NCBI GenBank assembly: GCA_021805585.1
Contig: JAJZEY010000008.1
Coordinates: forward strand, 1 to 7,140
Direction of reading: 5' to 3'
Length of the DNA: 7,140 nt
Source: Planctomycetota bacterium
GTDB lineage: Bacteria > Planctomycetota > Phycisphaerae > WQYP01
Made by a program: the position numbers and the translations under genes. The notes beneath the pieces are model-generated. The model had not been told where the DNA came from, did not search any database, and worked only from the letters and a program-made list of their open reading frames with translations. The stretch's first letter is position 1. The number at the start of each line of letters is the position of its first letter. Positions 1 through 6,743 of the stretch are shown piece after piece.

Positions 1-9
1 TTTTATGTC

Positions 10-24
10 GGCGGCGGACGGATT
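10..24 (+). repeat. Leader direct repeat R1, copy 1 (second copy at 77-91)
   Basis: GGCGGCGGACGGATT here and GGCGGCGGATGGATT at 77-91 match at 14 of 15 positions, with starts 67 bases apart. The second copy lies just upstream of the nirB ribosome binding site. It could be a paired protein-binding site, a relic of local duplication, or chance in GGC-rich DNA. Confidence 0.5.
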
Positions 25-48
25 AGGCCGCTCCGCAGCGGCGATCCG
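19..48 (+). promoter_or_regulatory. Possible RNA hairpin A in the nirB leader
   Basis: An inner perfect 6-bp stem (27-32 with 37-42) closes a 4-base CCGC loop. It sits on an outer 5-bp stem (19-23 with 44-48), with an internal loop of three bases on one side and one on the other. A TTTTT run occurs at 56-60, but eight or more bases after the stem, so this is not a standard intrinsic terminator. It could be a weak terminator of an upstream gene, an attenuator element, or incidental. Confidence 0.35.
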
Positions 49-71
49 ACGGTAATTTTTCGGTCCGTCGG
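46..71 (+). promoter_or_regulatory. Possible RNA hairpin B, overlapping hairpin A
   Basis: CCGACGG at 46-52 is the exact inverse complement of CCGTCGG at 65-71, giving a 7-bp stem around a 12-base T-rich loop. Its left arm shares bases 46-48 with the outer stem of hairpin A, so the two full structures compete. This is what a two-state leader would look like, but no ligand or protein-binding signature is recognised. The loops (4 and 12 bases) do not fit the paired six-base loops of ANTAR/NasR targets. Confidence 0.3.
55..63 (+). repeat. Leader direct repeat R2, copy 1 (second copy at 89-97)
   Basis: ATTTTTCGG occurs exactly at 55-63 and again at 89-97. The second copy runs into the nirB Shine-Dalgarno sequence, and the first lies in the loop of hairpin B. 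The match is only nine bases, so its meaning is uncertain. Confidence 0.4.
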
Positions 72-76
72 TGGTG

Positions 77-91
77 GGCGGCGGATGGATT
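77..91 (+). repeat. Leader direct repeat R1, copy 2
   Basis: This is the second copy of the 15-base repeat at 10-24, differing only by C to T at the tenth base. It overlaps the 9-base repeat copy at 89-97, so repeated sequence runs almost up to the GGGAG ribosome binding site of nirB. Confidence 0.5.
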
Positions 92-95
92 TTTC

Positions 96-100
96 GGGAG
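96..100 (+). promoter_or_regulatory. Ribosome binding site that sets the nirB start
   Basis: GGGAG ends seven bases before the ATG at 108, an ideal distance. An in-frame TTG at 102 would sit only one base after it and is therefore rejected as the start. Confidence 0.8.
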
Positions 101-107
101 TTTGACC

Positions 108-2558
108 ATGATTCGCAACAACACACAACGGCTGGTGATAATTGGCAACGGCATGGCCGGAGCGCGCGTGGCGGAGGAAATTCTAAATAGAGACCCGAGT
201 CTGTTTTCCATGACGATGGTGGGTGTGGAACCGGGCGGCAACTACAACCGCATTCTGTTGTCCAATGTGCTTAATGGCAGCCAGTCGCCGGAACAAATCA
301 CACTTAATCCGCTGGACTGGTACGAACGCAATGGAATTGAACTCATTACATCCCAGGCGGCGATCGGTCTGGACCGCGCCAAGCGCCGAATCATGCTGAT
401 GAACGGGCGCACCCTGGAATATGACAAAGTGATAATTGCCACGGGCAGCCGGCCGTTTGTCCCGCCGGTTCCGGGGGTGGATTTGCATGGTGTGTTCGTA
501 TTCCGCACGCTGGATGATTGCCGGGCCATAGAAAAATGGGCGAAAAAATCAAGCCGTGCGGTGGTAATAGGCGGCGGCCTGCTGGGCCTGGAAGCAGCGC
601 GCGGGCTGCTGACGCACGGGCCGCAAGTGGAGGTCGTGGAAATCGCCGGTCATCTGATGGCGGTGCAGCTTGACGCGGCCGCGGGTGCGATTCTGGGCCG
701 AACAATCTCGGCCATGGGTGTAACCGTTCATTGCGGCCAAACGGTCGCGAAGCTGCACGCCAACGCACAAAGCGCGGTGTGCGCAGTCGAATTCAAGGGG
801 GGCGGACGGGTTTCATGTGACATGGTGGTGATTTCCGCCGGGATCCGTGCGAATAAGGAAATCGGCGCGGATGCGGGCCTGCAAACCGAGCGCGGCATTC
901 TGGTCAGCGACCAGATGCGGACATCCGACCCGGACATATACGGAGTAGGTGAATGCTGCCAGCACAATGGGCAGGTGTATGGGCTGGTGGCACCAATCTG
1001 GGAACAGTGTCAGGTGCTGGCGGACCACATCACCGGGCGGAACCCAACAGCAAGTTACCGCGGGTCGGTCACCGGCACCAAGCTGAAAGTCATGGGTGTG
1101 AATGTCGCGGGCATGGGGGAGCGCGACGGGCTGCCGAGTGATGAGATTATCCGTTATGAAGAACCAGCGGGCGGTCAATATAAAAAATTAATCGTGCGGG
1201 ATGGCAAACTTGTGGGGGCGACGCTTCTTGGGGATACCGACGGCTTTTCCGACCTGCTGGCACTTATGCAGTCCGGTGCACCGCTGCCCACGCGACGCGC
1301 CGACCTTTTATTCGGGACCGCGACACCGGCGACGGGCGGCTATTCGATTGCGGATTTGCCCGATAATAAACAAATCTGCGACTGCAACGGCATATCCAAA
1401 GGACAGATATGCAAAGCGATTAAGGCGGGCAAAACCACGGTTCCCGCGGTGGGCAAGGCCACGCGCGCCGGCACGGGCTGCGGAAGTTGCAAGAAAATGA
1501 TCCGAGAACTGATCGAGGAAATCGCCGGGCAAATAAAGGCCGATCCCGGCGAATCGTGGTATGTGTCGGCGATTCCCATGGATAAACCGACTCTGCGCTC
1601 CGCAATTCTGGAACGCGGACTGAAAAGCGTTTCATCAGTCATGGCGGCGCTGGCCACCAAAGATGATGAAAAATCGCGCATGGGGCTGGCGATATTGCTG
1701 CGGTCGCTTTGGCATAAAGAATATGTCGATGAGCGGGACTGCCGCTATGTCAATGACCGTGTCCATGGAAACATACAGAAGGATGGAACCTTTTCGGTTA
1801 TTCCGCGCATCTACGGCGGCGTGACGACCGCCGACGAACTGGTGAAGATCGGACTGGTGGCGAAAAAATACAACGTGCCGACCGTGAAGCTTACCGGTGG
1901 CCAGCGGATTGATCTGCTGGGGGTGAAAAAAGAATTGCTGCCGGATATTTGGCGGGACCTGGGCATGGTCAGCGGGTATGCGTATACCAAAGCATTTCGC
2001 ACATGCAAAACCTGCGTCGGTTCCGAATGGTGCCGCTTTGGCACCAACGATTCGACAGCGCTGGGGATTGCCATTGAAAAACGATTCGCCGGACTGGAAA
2101 CCCCGGCCAAGGTGAAAATGGGCGTTTCCGGTTGTCCGCGGAATTGTGCGGAAGCCACGGTGAAGGATGTGGGAATCATCGCGACGGAAGGCGGCGAATG
2201 GGAAATTCTTGTGGGGGGCGCCGCCGGAGTGGGTGTACGCAAGGCGGATTCACTTTGCCGCGTGAAATCACAACAGGACGCGATTAGCGTAACCGAACGC
2301 TTCCTGCAATATTACCAGGAACATGCTCGCTATCTGGAAAGAACCTACGATTTTGTTCCGCGCATCGGCATTGAAAAGCTGCGAAGCATTCTGGTTGAAG
2401 ACAGCCAGGGCCTTTGCGCCGGTCTGGACGAACGCGCCGCGGCCGGCATTCAGGCCGCGCTGGATCCATGGGAAGACGACAGCCGCAATCCGAAATATGC
2501 CGGGCAGTTTGCCCCGGTGCGCCAGGTAGCGCTGCCGGTTCTTACGCCCATCGCCTGA
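108..2558 (+). CDS. nirB: NAD(P)H-dependent assimilatory nitrite reductase, large subunit
   Basis: The product (816 residues) reduces nitrite to ammonium in the cytoplasm with six electrons from NAD(P)H, working with NirD. The order is typical of NirB/NasD, and the length fits. An FAD Rossmann fold near residues 9-26 is followed by an NAD(P) fold (VVIGGGLLGLEAA, about 152-164). A BFD-type [2Fe-2S] domain has C424, C426, C458 and C461. The ferredoxin-like half domain lies near 547-615. In the sirohaem/[4Fe-4S] domain, C636-x5-C642 and C676-x3-C680 supply the cluster and bridging ligands. Only one BFD domain is present. The ATG at 108 is chosen over the TTG at 102 because of GGGAG at 96-100. 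It probably leads an operon with nirD and nasA. The name nasB or nasD would fit the assimilatory setting equally well. The family call is nearly certain; NADH versus NADPH preference is not readable. Confidence 0.97.
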   Translation: MIRNNTQRLVIIGNGMAGARVAEEILNRDPSLFSMTMVGVEPGGNYNRILLSNVLNGSQSPEQITLNPLDWYERNGIELITSQAAIGLDRAKRRIMLMNGRTLEYDKVIIATGSRPFVPPVPGVDLHGVFVFRTLDDCRAIEKWAKKSSRAVVIGGGLLGLEAARGLLTHGPQVEVVEIAGHLMAVQLDAAAGAILGRTISAMGVTVHCGQTVAKLHANAQSAVCAVEFKGGGRVSCDMVVISAGIRANKEIGADAGLQTERGILVSDQMRTSDPDIYGVGECCQHNGQVYGLVAPIWEQCQVLADHITGRNPTASYRGSVTGTKLKVMGVNVAGMGERDGLPSDEIIRYEEPAGGQYKKLIVRDGKLVGATLLGDTDGFSDLLALMQSGAPLPTRRADLLFGTATPATGGYSIADLPDNKQICDCNGISKGQICKAIKAGKTTVPAVGKATRAGTGCGSCKKMIRELIEEIAGQIKADPGESWYVSAIPMDKPTLRSAILERGLKSVSSVMAALATKDDEKSRMGLAILLRSLWHKEYVDERDCRYVNDRVHGNIQKDGTFSVIPRIYGGVTTADELVKIGLVAKKYNVPTVKLTGGQRIDLLGVKKELLPDIWRDLGMVSGYAYTKAFRTCKTCVGSEWCRFGTNDSTALGIAIEKRFAGLETPAKVKMGVSGCPRNCAEATVKDVGIIATEGGEWEILVGGAAGVGVRKADSLCRVKSQQDAISVTERFLQYYQEHARYLERTYDFVPRIGIEKLRSILVEDSQGLCAGLDERAAAGIQAALDPWEDDSRNPKYAGQFAPVRQVALPVLTPIA

Positions 2559-2625
2559 AGCGGCGGCATGAACCGCATTGTGTTGCGGACAAATGCTGAT
2601 ACTTACATGAATATAAGGATAAGTC
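2559..2625 (+). other. nirB-nirD intergenic spacer with small dyads
   Basis: This 67-base gap has no clear promoter or terminator. Two short hairpins are possible and share bases 2573-2576: GCGG 2563-2566 with CCGC 2573-2576, and CCGCA 2573-2577 with TGCGG 2584-2588. Both have six-base loops. They are short and probably minor, and cotranscription of nirB and nirD is the simplest reading. A 21-codon frame starting at ATG 2568 runs into nirD but has a poor ribosome binding site. Confidence 0.4.
2615..2619 (+). promoter_or_regulatory. Ribosome binding site that sets the nirD start
   Basis: AAGGA ends six bases before the ATG at 2626. This supports that start over the internal ATG at 2716, which has no Shine-Dalgarno sequence in front of it. 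Confidence 0.75.
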
Positions 2626-3027
2626 ATGCCTGAAGTGCTTAACAGAACCGAATCAAACGAAACTTCGGATATTCCGGAGGAATCGTCGGTGGTGGTGGGC
2701 CCGCGGGCCCAAACCATGGCCGTAATTGTCTGCCCAATAACAGACTTACCACTCGGACTTGGCCGCGCATTCCAAATCGGCCGGCGAACGCTGGCGCTGT
2801 TTCTGACACGATCGGGCGGTGTTTACGCCGTGGACAACCGCTGCCCGCACAAAGGCGGACCGCTGGCGGACGGCATGATCGCCGACGGCGCGGTGGTCTG
2901 TCCGCTGCATGCCTTCCGGTTCAGCCTGGTCAGCGGCGCCTGCGACCAGGAAGGACAATGCCCGGTGACGGCCTATCCGGCACATGTGGAAAACGGCATG
3001 GTTATTGTTGATTTGCCGGTGGAGTGA
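2626..3027 (+). CDS. nirD: Nitrite reductase small subunit, Rieske [2Fe-2S] protein
   Basis: The product (133 residues) is the small partner of NirB, a soluble Rieske-fold protein. The cluster motifs are intact: C73-P-H75 followed by KGGPL, and C92-P-L-H95. These are the two Cys and two His ligands of a Rieske [2Fe-2S] centre. Enterobacterial NirD, as I recall it, has the fold without these ligands, whereas NasE-type subunits keep them, so this one resembles the cluster-bearing form. The first 30 or so residues are polar and acidic (many E, S, T, N) and precede the Rieske fold, which begins near residue 31; small subunits are often nearer 105 residues. An internal ATG at 2716 would give a 103-residue protein of that size but lacks a ribosome binding site. 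The gene lies 67 bases after nirB and 6 bases before nasA. Confidence 0.93.
   Translation: MPEVLNRTESNETSDIPEESSVVVGPRAQTMAVIVCPITDLPLGLGRAFQIGRRTLALFLTRSGGVYAVDNRCPHKGGPLADGMIADGAVVCPLHAFRFSLVSGACDQEGQCPVTAYPAHVENGMVIVDLPVE
2697..2710. repeat. Perfect 14-base palindrome inside nirD
   Basis: GGGCCCGCGGGCCC is a perfect palindrome at the end of the region coding for the nirD N-terminal extension, six bases before the internal ATG at 2716. It encodes part of GPRA. It may be accidental in GC-rich DNA; as RNA it could form only a tight stem with a very small loop. Confidence 0.5.
3021..3024 (+). promoter_or_regulatory. nasA ribosome binding site inside the end of nirD
   Basis: GGAG lies within the last codons of nirD and ends nine bases before the GTG at 3034. 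Because the ribosome binding site is inside nirD and the gap is six bases, translation of the two genes is probably coupled. No in-frame ATG offers a better start ahead of the first conserved cysteines. Confidence 0.7.
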
Positions 3028-3033
3028 TTAACG

Positions 3034-6000
3034 GTGATTCAGCCGGCACCAGATTTCGACAGGCCGCGGACGCGACTTAGCGGTATACATAAAACCACCT
3101 GCTGCTATTGCGGCGTGGGGTGCGGCATTGAAATTCAGCGCGACCGCAATGGCGAGCTTTCGTTGCGGGGCGATGCCGACCATCCGGCGAACCGCGGCAT
3201 GCTGTGCGGCAAAGGCAAAACCCTGCTGCATGTGGCGGCAAGCCGGGCGAATCGCCTGACCGAACCATTCATGCGTGCGAGTCGCCGCAGCGCCACCGGC
3301 GGAGTCGCTACGCCGGTGACCTGGGACCATGCGATAGGGCGTATTGCGGGCGAATTCAAGCGGATTATTGCGGCGCACGGGCCGGACGCGGTGGGGTTTT
3401 ACGGCTCGGGCCAATGCCTGACGGAAGAATATTACCTGATCAACAAAATCGCCAAAGGGTTTCTGGGAACCAATAATTTTGACACCAATTCACGACTTTG
3501 CATGTCCGCAGCGGTAACCGGCTACAAACTGACTCTGGGTGCCGACGGGCCGCCGACGACCTACGCGGATATAGACCTGGCCGATACCTTTCTGGTAGCC
3601 GGCGCGAATCCCGCCTGGTGCCATCCGGTTCTTTTCCGTCGTATGGAAGCCCGCAAACAGGCGGATTCGAATGTGAAAGTGATTGTGGTGGACCCCCGAC
3701 GCACGGGCAGTTGTTCAATTGCGGACCTGCACCTGCAAATTATACCCGGCACGGATGTGGCGCTTTATAATGCACTGGCCCGCGAATTGTGGAAAACGGA
3801 TCAACTGGACTGGAATTTTATTGAAAATCATACCACGGGCTGGCCGGAAATGGCCGCGGCCATAGAACCCTATACCGCGGAAGCGGCGGCAATAATCTGC
3901 GGAATTCCGGCGGCGGATATTCGGAAAGCAGCCCAATGGCTGGGGGGGGATCGACGCTTTTTAAGCATGTGGACAATGGGGTTAAACCAATCCTCCCGTG
4001 GCGTGGATAAAAATATTGCGATTATCGCGCTTTCGCTGATAACCGGAAAAATTTCCCGCCCCGGTTCCGGCCCGATGAGTCTGACCGGCCAGCCCAACGC
4101 CATGGGTGGCCGCGAAGTTGGCGGCATGGCGACACTTCTGCCGGCGCATCGGGATATGGCCAATCCGGACCATCGGCAGGCGGTGGCGGATTACTGGGGA
4201 GTCAAGTCCATACCGGCCAAGGCGGGCTTGACGGCTGTGGAAATGTTCCAGTCGCTGGGCGAAGGAAAAATGAAGGCGATCTGGATAGTGGCCACCAATC
4301 CGCTGGCCTCGCTTCCCAATTCCTGGCAGGTGCAGGCCGCGCTGGAAAAAGCGGAGCTGGTGGTGGTGCAGGATATTTATGCCGGAGAAACCAGCGAACT
4401 GGCGGACGTGATTCTGCCCGCGGCAACGTGGCTGGAAAAGACCGGCACCATGACGAATGCCGAACGGCGCATAAGCCTGCTGGAAAAAGTAATTGATCCG
4501 CCCGGAACAGCGCTGCCCGATGTGGACATTCTGCTGCGCTTCGCCGATGCCATGGGTTGGGGCGAACATTTTCAGCGGCGGACACCGGCGGATATTTTTG
4601 ATCAGCATGTCGGCCTGACTGCCGGCACGGATGTGGACATTACCGGTTTGTCCCATAGTCTGCTGCAATCGCACGGGCCGGCGCAGTGGCCGTTTCCGTC
4701 CGGGGCGGCACATGATCGGGCGGTGGACAGCCGCCTGTATGCCGATCATCAGTTCGCCACGCCGGATGGCCGGGCGCGGCTGCATCCGATAGCCTACGCC
4801 CCGCCAGCGGAAATGCCGGATGCGGATTTCCCGCTGGTGGTAACAACCGGGCGCGTGCGCGACCAGTGGCACACCATGACCAAAACAGGCCAAGTATCAA
4901 AATTACGCCGGCACACGCCGTCGCCAACTTGCGACATTCACCCTGATGACGCGGCCCCGCGCGGCATTGGAGATGGGGATATGATTCGGCTGGTGAATCG
5001 GCGTGGCGAAATTCGCGTGCCCGCGCATCTGACCACGGATATTCGCGCTGGAACGGTTTTTGTGCCCATGCACTGGGGGCAACGGGAAAACCAGGCCGCC
5101 GGCCGCGTGAACAACCTCACAAGTCCCGCGATGGATGCCAAATCCAGTCAGCCTGAACTGAAATTCGCCACGGTCAATGCGATCCGTTACACGCCCCCGC
5201 CGCGGAAAATTATTCTGGCCGGTGCCGGCGCGGCGGCCATGGCGTTTATACGCGCCCATCGGGCTTTTAACACGCAAGACCGTCTCCTGCTTTTCAGTGC
5301 GGAAAAGGAGCTGGTTTATAACCGCGTCATGCTGCCGATGTACATAAACCAAACCCGTCGCTGGCCGGAATTGCTGGTGGCGACCGCCGAGGAACTTGCG
5401 GCATTGGGTGTGGAATTTCATCCGCAAGCGCCGATCAGCCAACTGGCATTGGCCCGAAAGAAAATAACAACGGGCACCGGGGCGGAACATGATTACGATG
5501 TGCTGATTCTGGCAACCGGTTCGCGCCCGCTTATAACATGGCAGGGACCGCTGCCGCAAACGGGCGTATATACCCTTCGCACCCGCGGCGATGCGGACCG
5601 GATATCCGCCGATGCGCGGACAACGCGGGAAGTTGCCATCATCGGCGGCGGCCTGCTGGGCATAGAACTGGCCGCGGCACTCAACGACCGCGGACTGAAC
5701 GTGACACTGGTGCACCGGTCGTCGCGGCTGATGAGCCGACAGCTTGATGCAATTGCAGCTGATCTGCTGAAGCGCGAACTATTGGCCCGCGGCATAAAAG
5801 TCACATTGCGGTCCGAGTTGGCGGGGATTCAGGGGTTAATGCGGCCGGAACATGTGCGGTTAAGCACCGGCGAAACACTGCCGGCGGGAATGGTGGTATT
5901 TGCCACAGGGGTCGAGCCGCGAGCCGACCTTGGTCGCGCCGCGGGCCTGAAGGCGGCCCAGGGAATATGCGTGGATGAATTCCTGCGAACCAGCCAACCG

Positions 6001-6645
6001 GATGTATTTGCCATAGGGGAATGCGCCCAGCTTCAGGGCCACCTTTTCGGCACTACCGCCGCCGCCCAGGCGCACGGCCGGGCACTGGCCGAATACCTGC
6101 GCGGCAATGTGCATGCGCCGTTCCGGCCTGTACCGGCGGGCAATGTGCTGAAAATTTCCGATTTTCAACTGGCCAGCGCCGGCGAAACCGATCCGCCCGA
6201 TTCTCCGGATACCCAGGTGATCAGCTTAACGGATACGGCGCGCGGCTATTACCAGAAATGCGTGGTGCGGCAGGATCGGCTGGTGGGAATGGTGATGGTA
6301 GGTGATACCAGCCGTTATGCGGAATGGCTGGAACTATTGCAGAACGGCACGGAACTTGAATCCCTGCGCAGCGGTCTGCTGCGGCCCGGTTCCGGCCCGG
6401 CCGCACCTATGGAGGGCAAACTGATATGCAGTTGCCATCAGGTTGGGGAACAGACCATCCGACGATGCTCCGGCCAGCCGGGCGCAACCTTGGCTGACGT
6501 GGTACAGACAACCCGCGCCGGCAGCGCATGCGGAAGCTGTCGGCCGGAAATTTCCGCGATTCTGACCCAATGTGCCAAAATACCACCTGATTCTGCGCCC
6601 CCGGCGACTCCATTCCGGTCTGTGGCGTTGGGCGTGGCCGGATAG
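3034..6645 (+). CDS. nasA: Single-chain assimilatory nitrate reductase: NasA fused to a NasC-like NAD(P)H reductase and BFD [2Fe-2S] domain
   Basis: The product (1203 residues) is predicted to reduce nitrate to nitrite directly from NAD(P)H. Residues 1-720 match a complete NasA/NarB catalytic chain. C23, C26, C30 and C58 bind [4Fe-4S]; C156 (SRLC156MS) is the likely Mo ligand; ANPAWCHP lies near 191-198. TGRVRDQWHTMT near 605-616 and PMHWG near 678-682 are nitrate reductase hallmarks. Residues 721-1123 form an FAD/NAD(P)H reductase with GAGAAAMA (730-737) and IIGGGLLGIELA (869-880). A BFD [2Fe-2S] domain follows, with C1132, C1134, C1166 and C1169. In Klebsiella (NasA/NasC) and Bacillus (NasC/NasB) these parts are separate proteins; here there is one uninterrupted frame. 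No signal peptide is visible, so it is cytoplasmic. An extra C24 replaces the usual proline in CPYC. The start is GTG with GGAG nine bases upstream. Confidence 0.95.
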   Translation: MIQPAPDFDRPRTRLSGIHKTTCCYCGVGCGIEIQRDRNGELSLRGDADHPANRGMLCGKGKTLLHVAASRANRLTEPFMRASRRSATGGVATPVTWDHAIGRIAGEFKRIIAAHGPDAVGFYGSGQCLTEEYYLINKIAKGFLGTNNFDTNSRLCMSAAVTGYKLTLGADGPPTTYADIDLADTFLVAGANPAWCHPVLFRRMEARKQADSNVKVIVVDPRRTGSCSIADLHLQIIPGTDVALYNALARELWKTDQLDWNFIENHTTGWPEMAAAIEPYTAEAAAIICGIPAADIRKAAQWLGGDRRFLSMWTMGLNQSSRGVDKNIAIIALSLITGKISRPGSGPMSLTGQPNAMGGREVGGMATLLPAHRDMANPDHRQAVADYWGVKSIPAKAGLTAVEMFQSLGEGKMKAIWIVATNPLASLPNSWQVQAALEKAELVVVQDIYAGETSELADVILPAATWLEKTGTMTNAERRISLLEKVIDPPGTALPDVDILLRFADAMGWGEHFQRRTPADIFDQHVGLTAGTDVDITGLSHSLLQSHGPAQWPFPSGAAHDRAVDSRLYADHQFATPDGRARLHPIAYAPPAEMPDADFPLVVTTGRVRDQWHTMTKTGQVSKLRRHTPSPTCDIHPDDAAPRGIGDGDMIRLVNRRGEIRVPAHLTTDIRAGTVFVPMHWGQRENQAAGRVNNLTSPAMDAKSSQPELKFATVNAIRYTPPPRKIILAGAGAAAMAFIRAHRAFNTQDRLLLFSAEKELVYNRVMLPMYINQTRRWPELLVATAEELAALGVEFHPQAPISQLALARKKITTGTGAEHDYDVLILATGSRPLITWQGPLPQTGVYTLRTRGDADRISADARTTREVAIIGGGLLGIELAAALNDRGLNVTLVHRSSRLMSRQLDAIAADLLKRELLARGIKVTLRSELAGIQGLMRPEHVRLSTGETLPAGMVVFATGVEPRADLGRAAGLKAAQGICVDEFLRTSQPDVFAIGECAQLQGHLFGTTAAAQAHGRALAEYLRGNVHAPFRPVPAGNVLKISDFQLASAGETDPPDSPDTQVISLTDTARGYYQKCVVRQDRLVGMVMVGDTSRYAEWLELLQNGTELESLRSGLLRPGSGPAAPMEGKLICSCHQVGEQTIRRCSGQPGATLADVVQTTRAGSACGSCRPEISAILTQCAKIPPDSAPPATPFRSVALGVAG
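3942..3949 (+). repeat. Eight-G homopolymer inside nasA
   Basis: Eight consecutive G bases encode the end of L303, G304, G305 and the first base of D306 in the Mo domain of nasA. The frame is intact as written. Runs of this length can slip during replication or be misread in sequencing; one base more or less would cut the protein off early. Confidence 0.85.
5194..6549 (+). other. Reductase module of nasA, paralogous to the NirB N-terminal half
   Basis: Residues 721-1172 of the nasA product repeat the plan of NirB residues 8 to about 465: FAD fold, NAD(P) fold, C-terminal reductase domain, BFD domain. Matching landmarks are YNR after the FAD fold, LATGSRP versus IATGSRP, GGGLLG, RTS-PD-(V/I)(F/Y)-(A/G)-(I/V)GEC, GDT followed by LLQNG or LMQSG, and CxC-x31-CxxC in both. 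The two are clearly diverged, so this is an old paralogy rather than a recent tandem copy. Confidence 0.85.
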
Positions 6646-6743
6646 CGGCGCAGCCAACACCAACGACGGCAACCGGTCACCGGGGGAATCGGACAGGTTG
6701 CGACATGCCGTTGCGTGCCCGCAGCGCGGACTGGCCATGAATT

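Larger units (their letters stand above)
1..107 (+). promoter_or_regulatory. nirB 5' leader, structured and repeat-rich; no coding region
   Basis: This stretch precedes nirB and carries no credible gene. It contains two possible RNA hairpins and two pairs of short direct repeats, listed separately, and ends in the nirB ribosome binding site. I find no convincing paired -35/-10 promoter; the promoter may lie before the window starts. The density of repeats and dyads in so short a stretch suggests a regulated leader, but this is inference, since only 107 bases are visible and GC-rich DNA makes short dyads common. Confidence 0.45.

Noticed and set aside
19..71. ANTAR/NasR-type antiterminator leader before nirB
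   Set aside because: Those targets have two adjacent hairpins with six-base loops. The hairpins here overlap and have loops of 4 and 12 bases.
102..107. TTGACC before the nirB ATG, resembling a -35 box or a TTG start
   Set aside because: As a start it is one base from the Shine-Dalgarno sequence. As a -35 box it would place the -10 inside nirB and the transcript start beyond the chosen ATG.
2583..2617. Separate promoter for nirD (TTGCGG with TATAAG)
   Set aside because: The spacing of 23 bases is far from the usual 17, and no better pair was found. Readthrough from nirB is simpler.
3982..4893. Long minus-strand open frame of about 303 codons opposite nasA
   Set aside because: It lies wholly opposite well-conserved nasA sequence, has no recognisable domain, and is the sort of frame GC-rich genes produce on the other strand.
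4903..5715. Minus-strand open frame of about 270 codons opposite nasA
   Set aside because: It is antisense to the Mo-domain end and the FAD fold, its predicted composition is biased, and no motif is present.
4060..6399. Exact 15-base match CCCGGTTCCGGCCCG at 4060-4074 and 6385-6399
   Set aside because: Both copies encode RPGSGP in different domains with no similarity around them. It is probably chance use of the same codons.
6627..6658. Imperfect stem around the nasA stop codon, considered as a terminator
   Set aside because: The stem is GTTGG/CCAAC with a bulge and only three further pairs, and no T-run follows, so it does not fit an intrinsic terminator.
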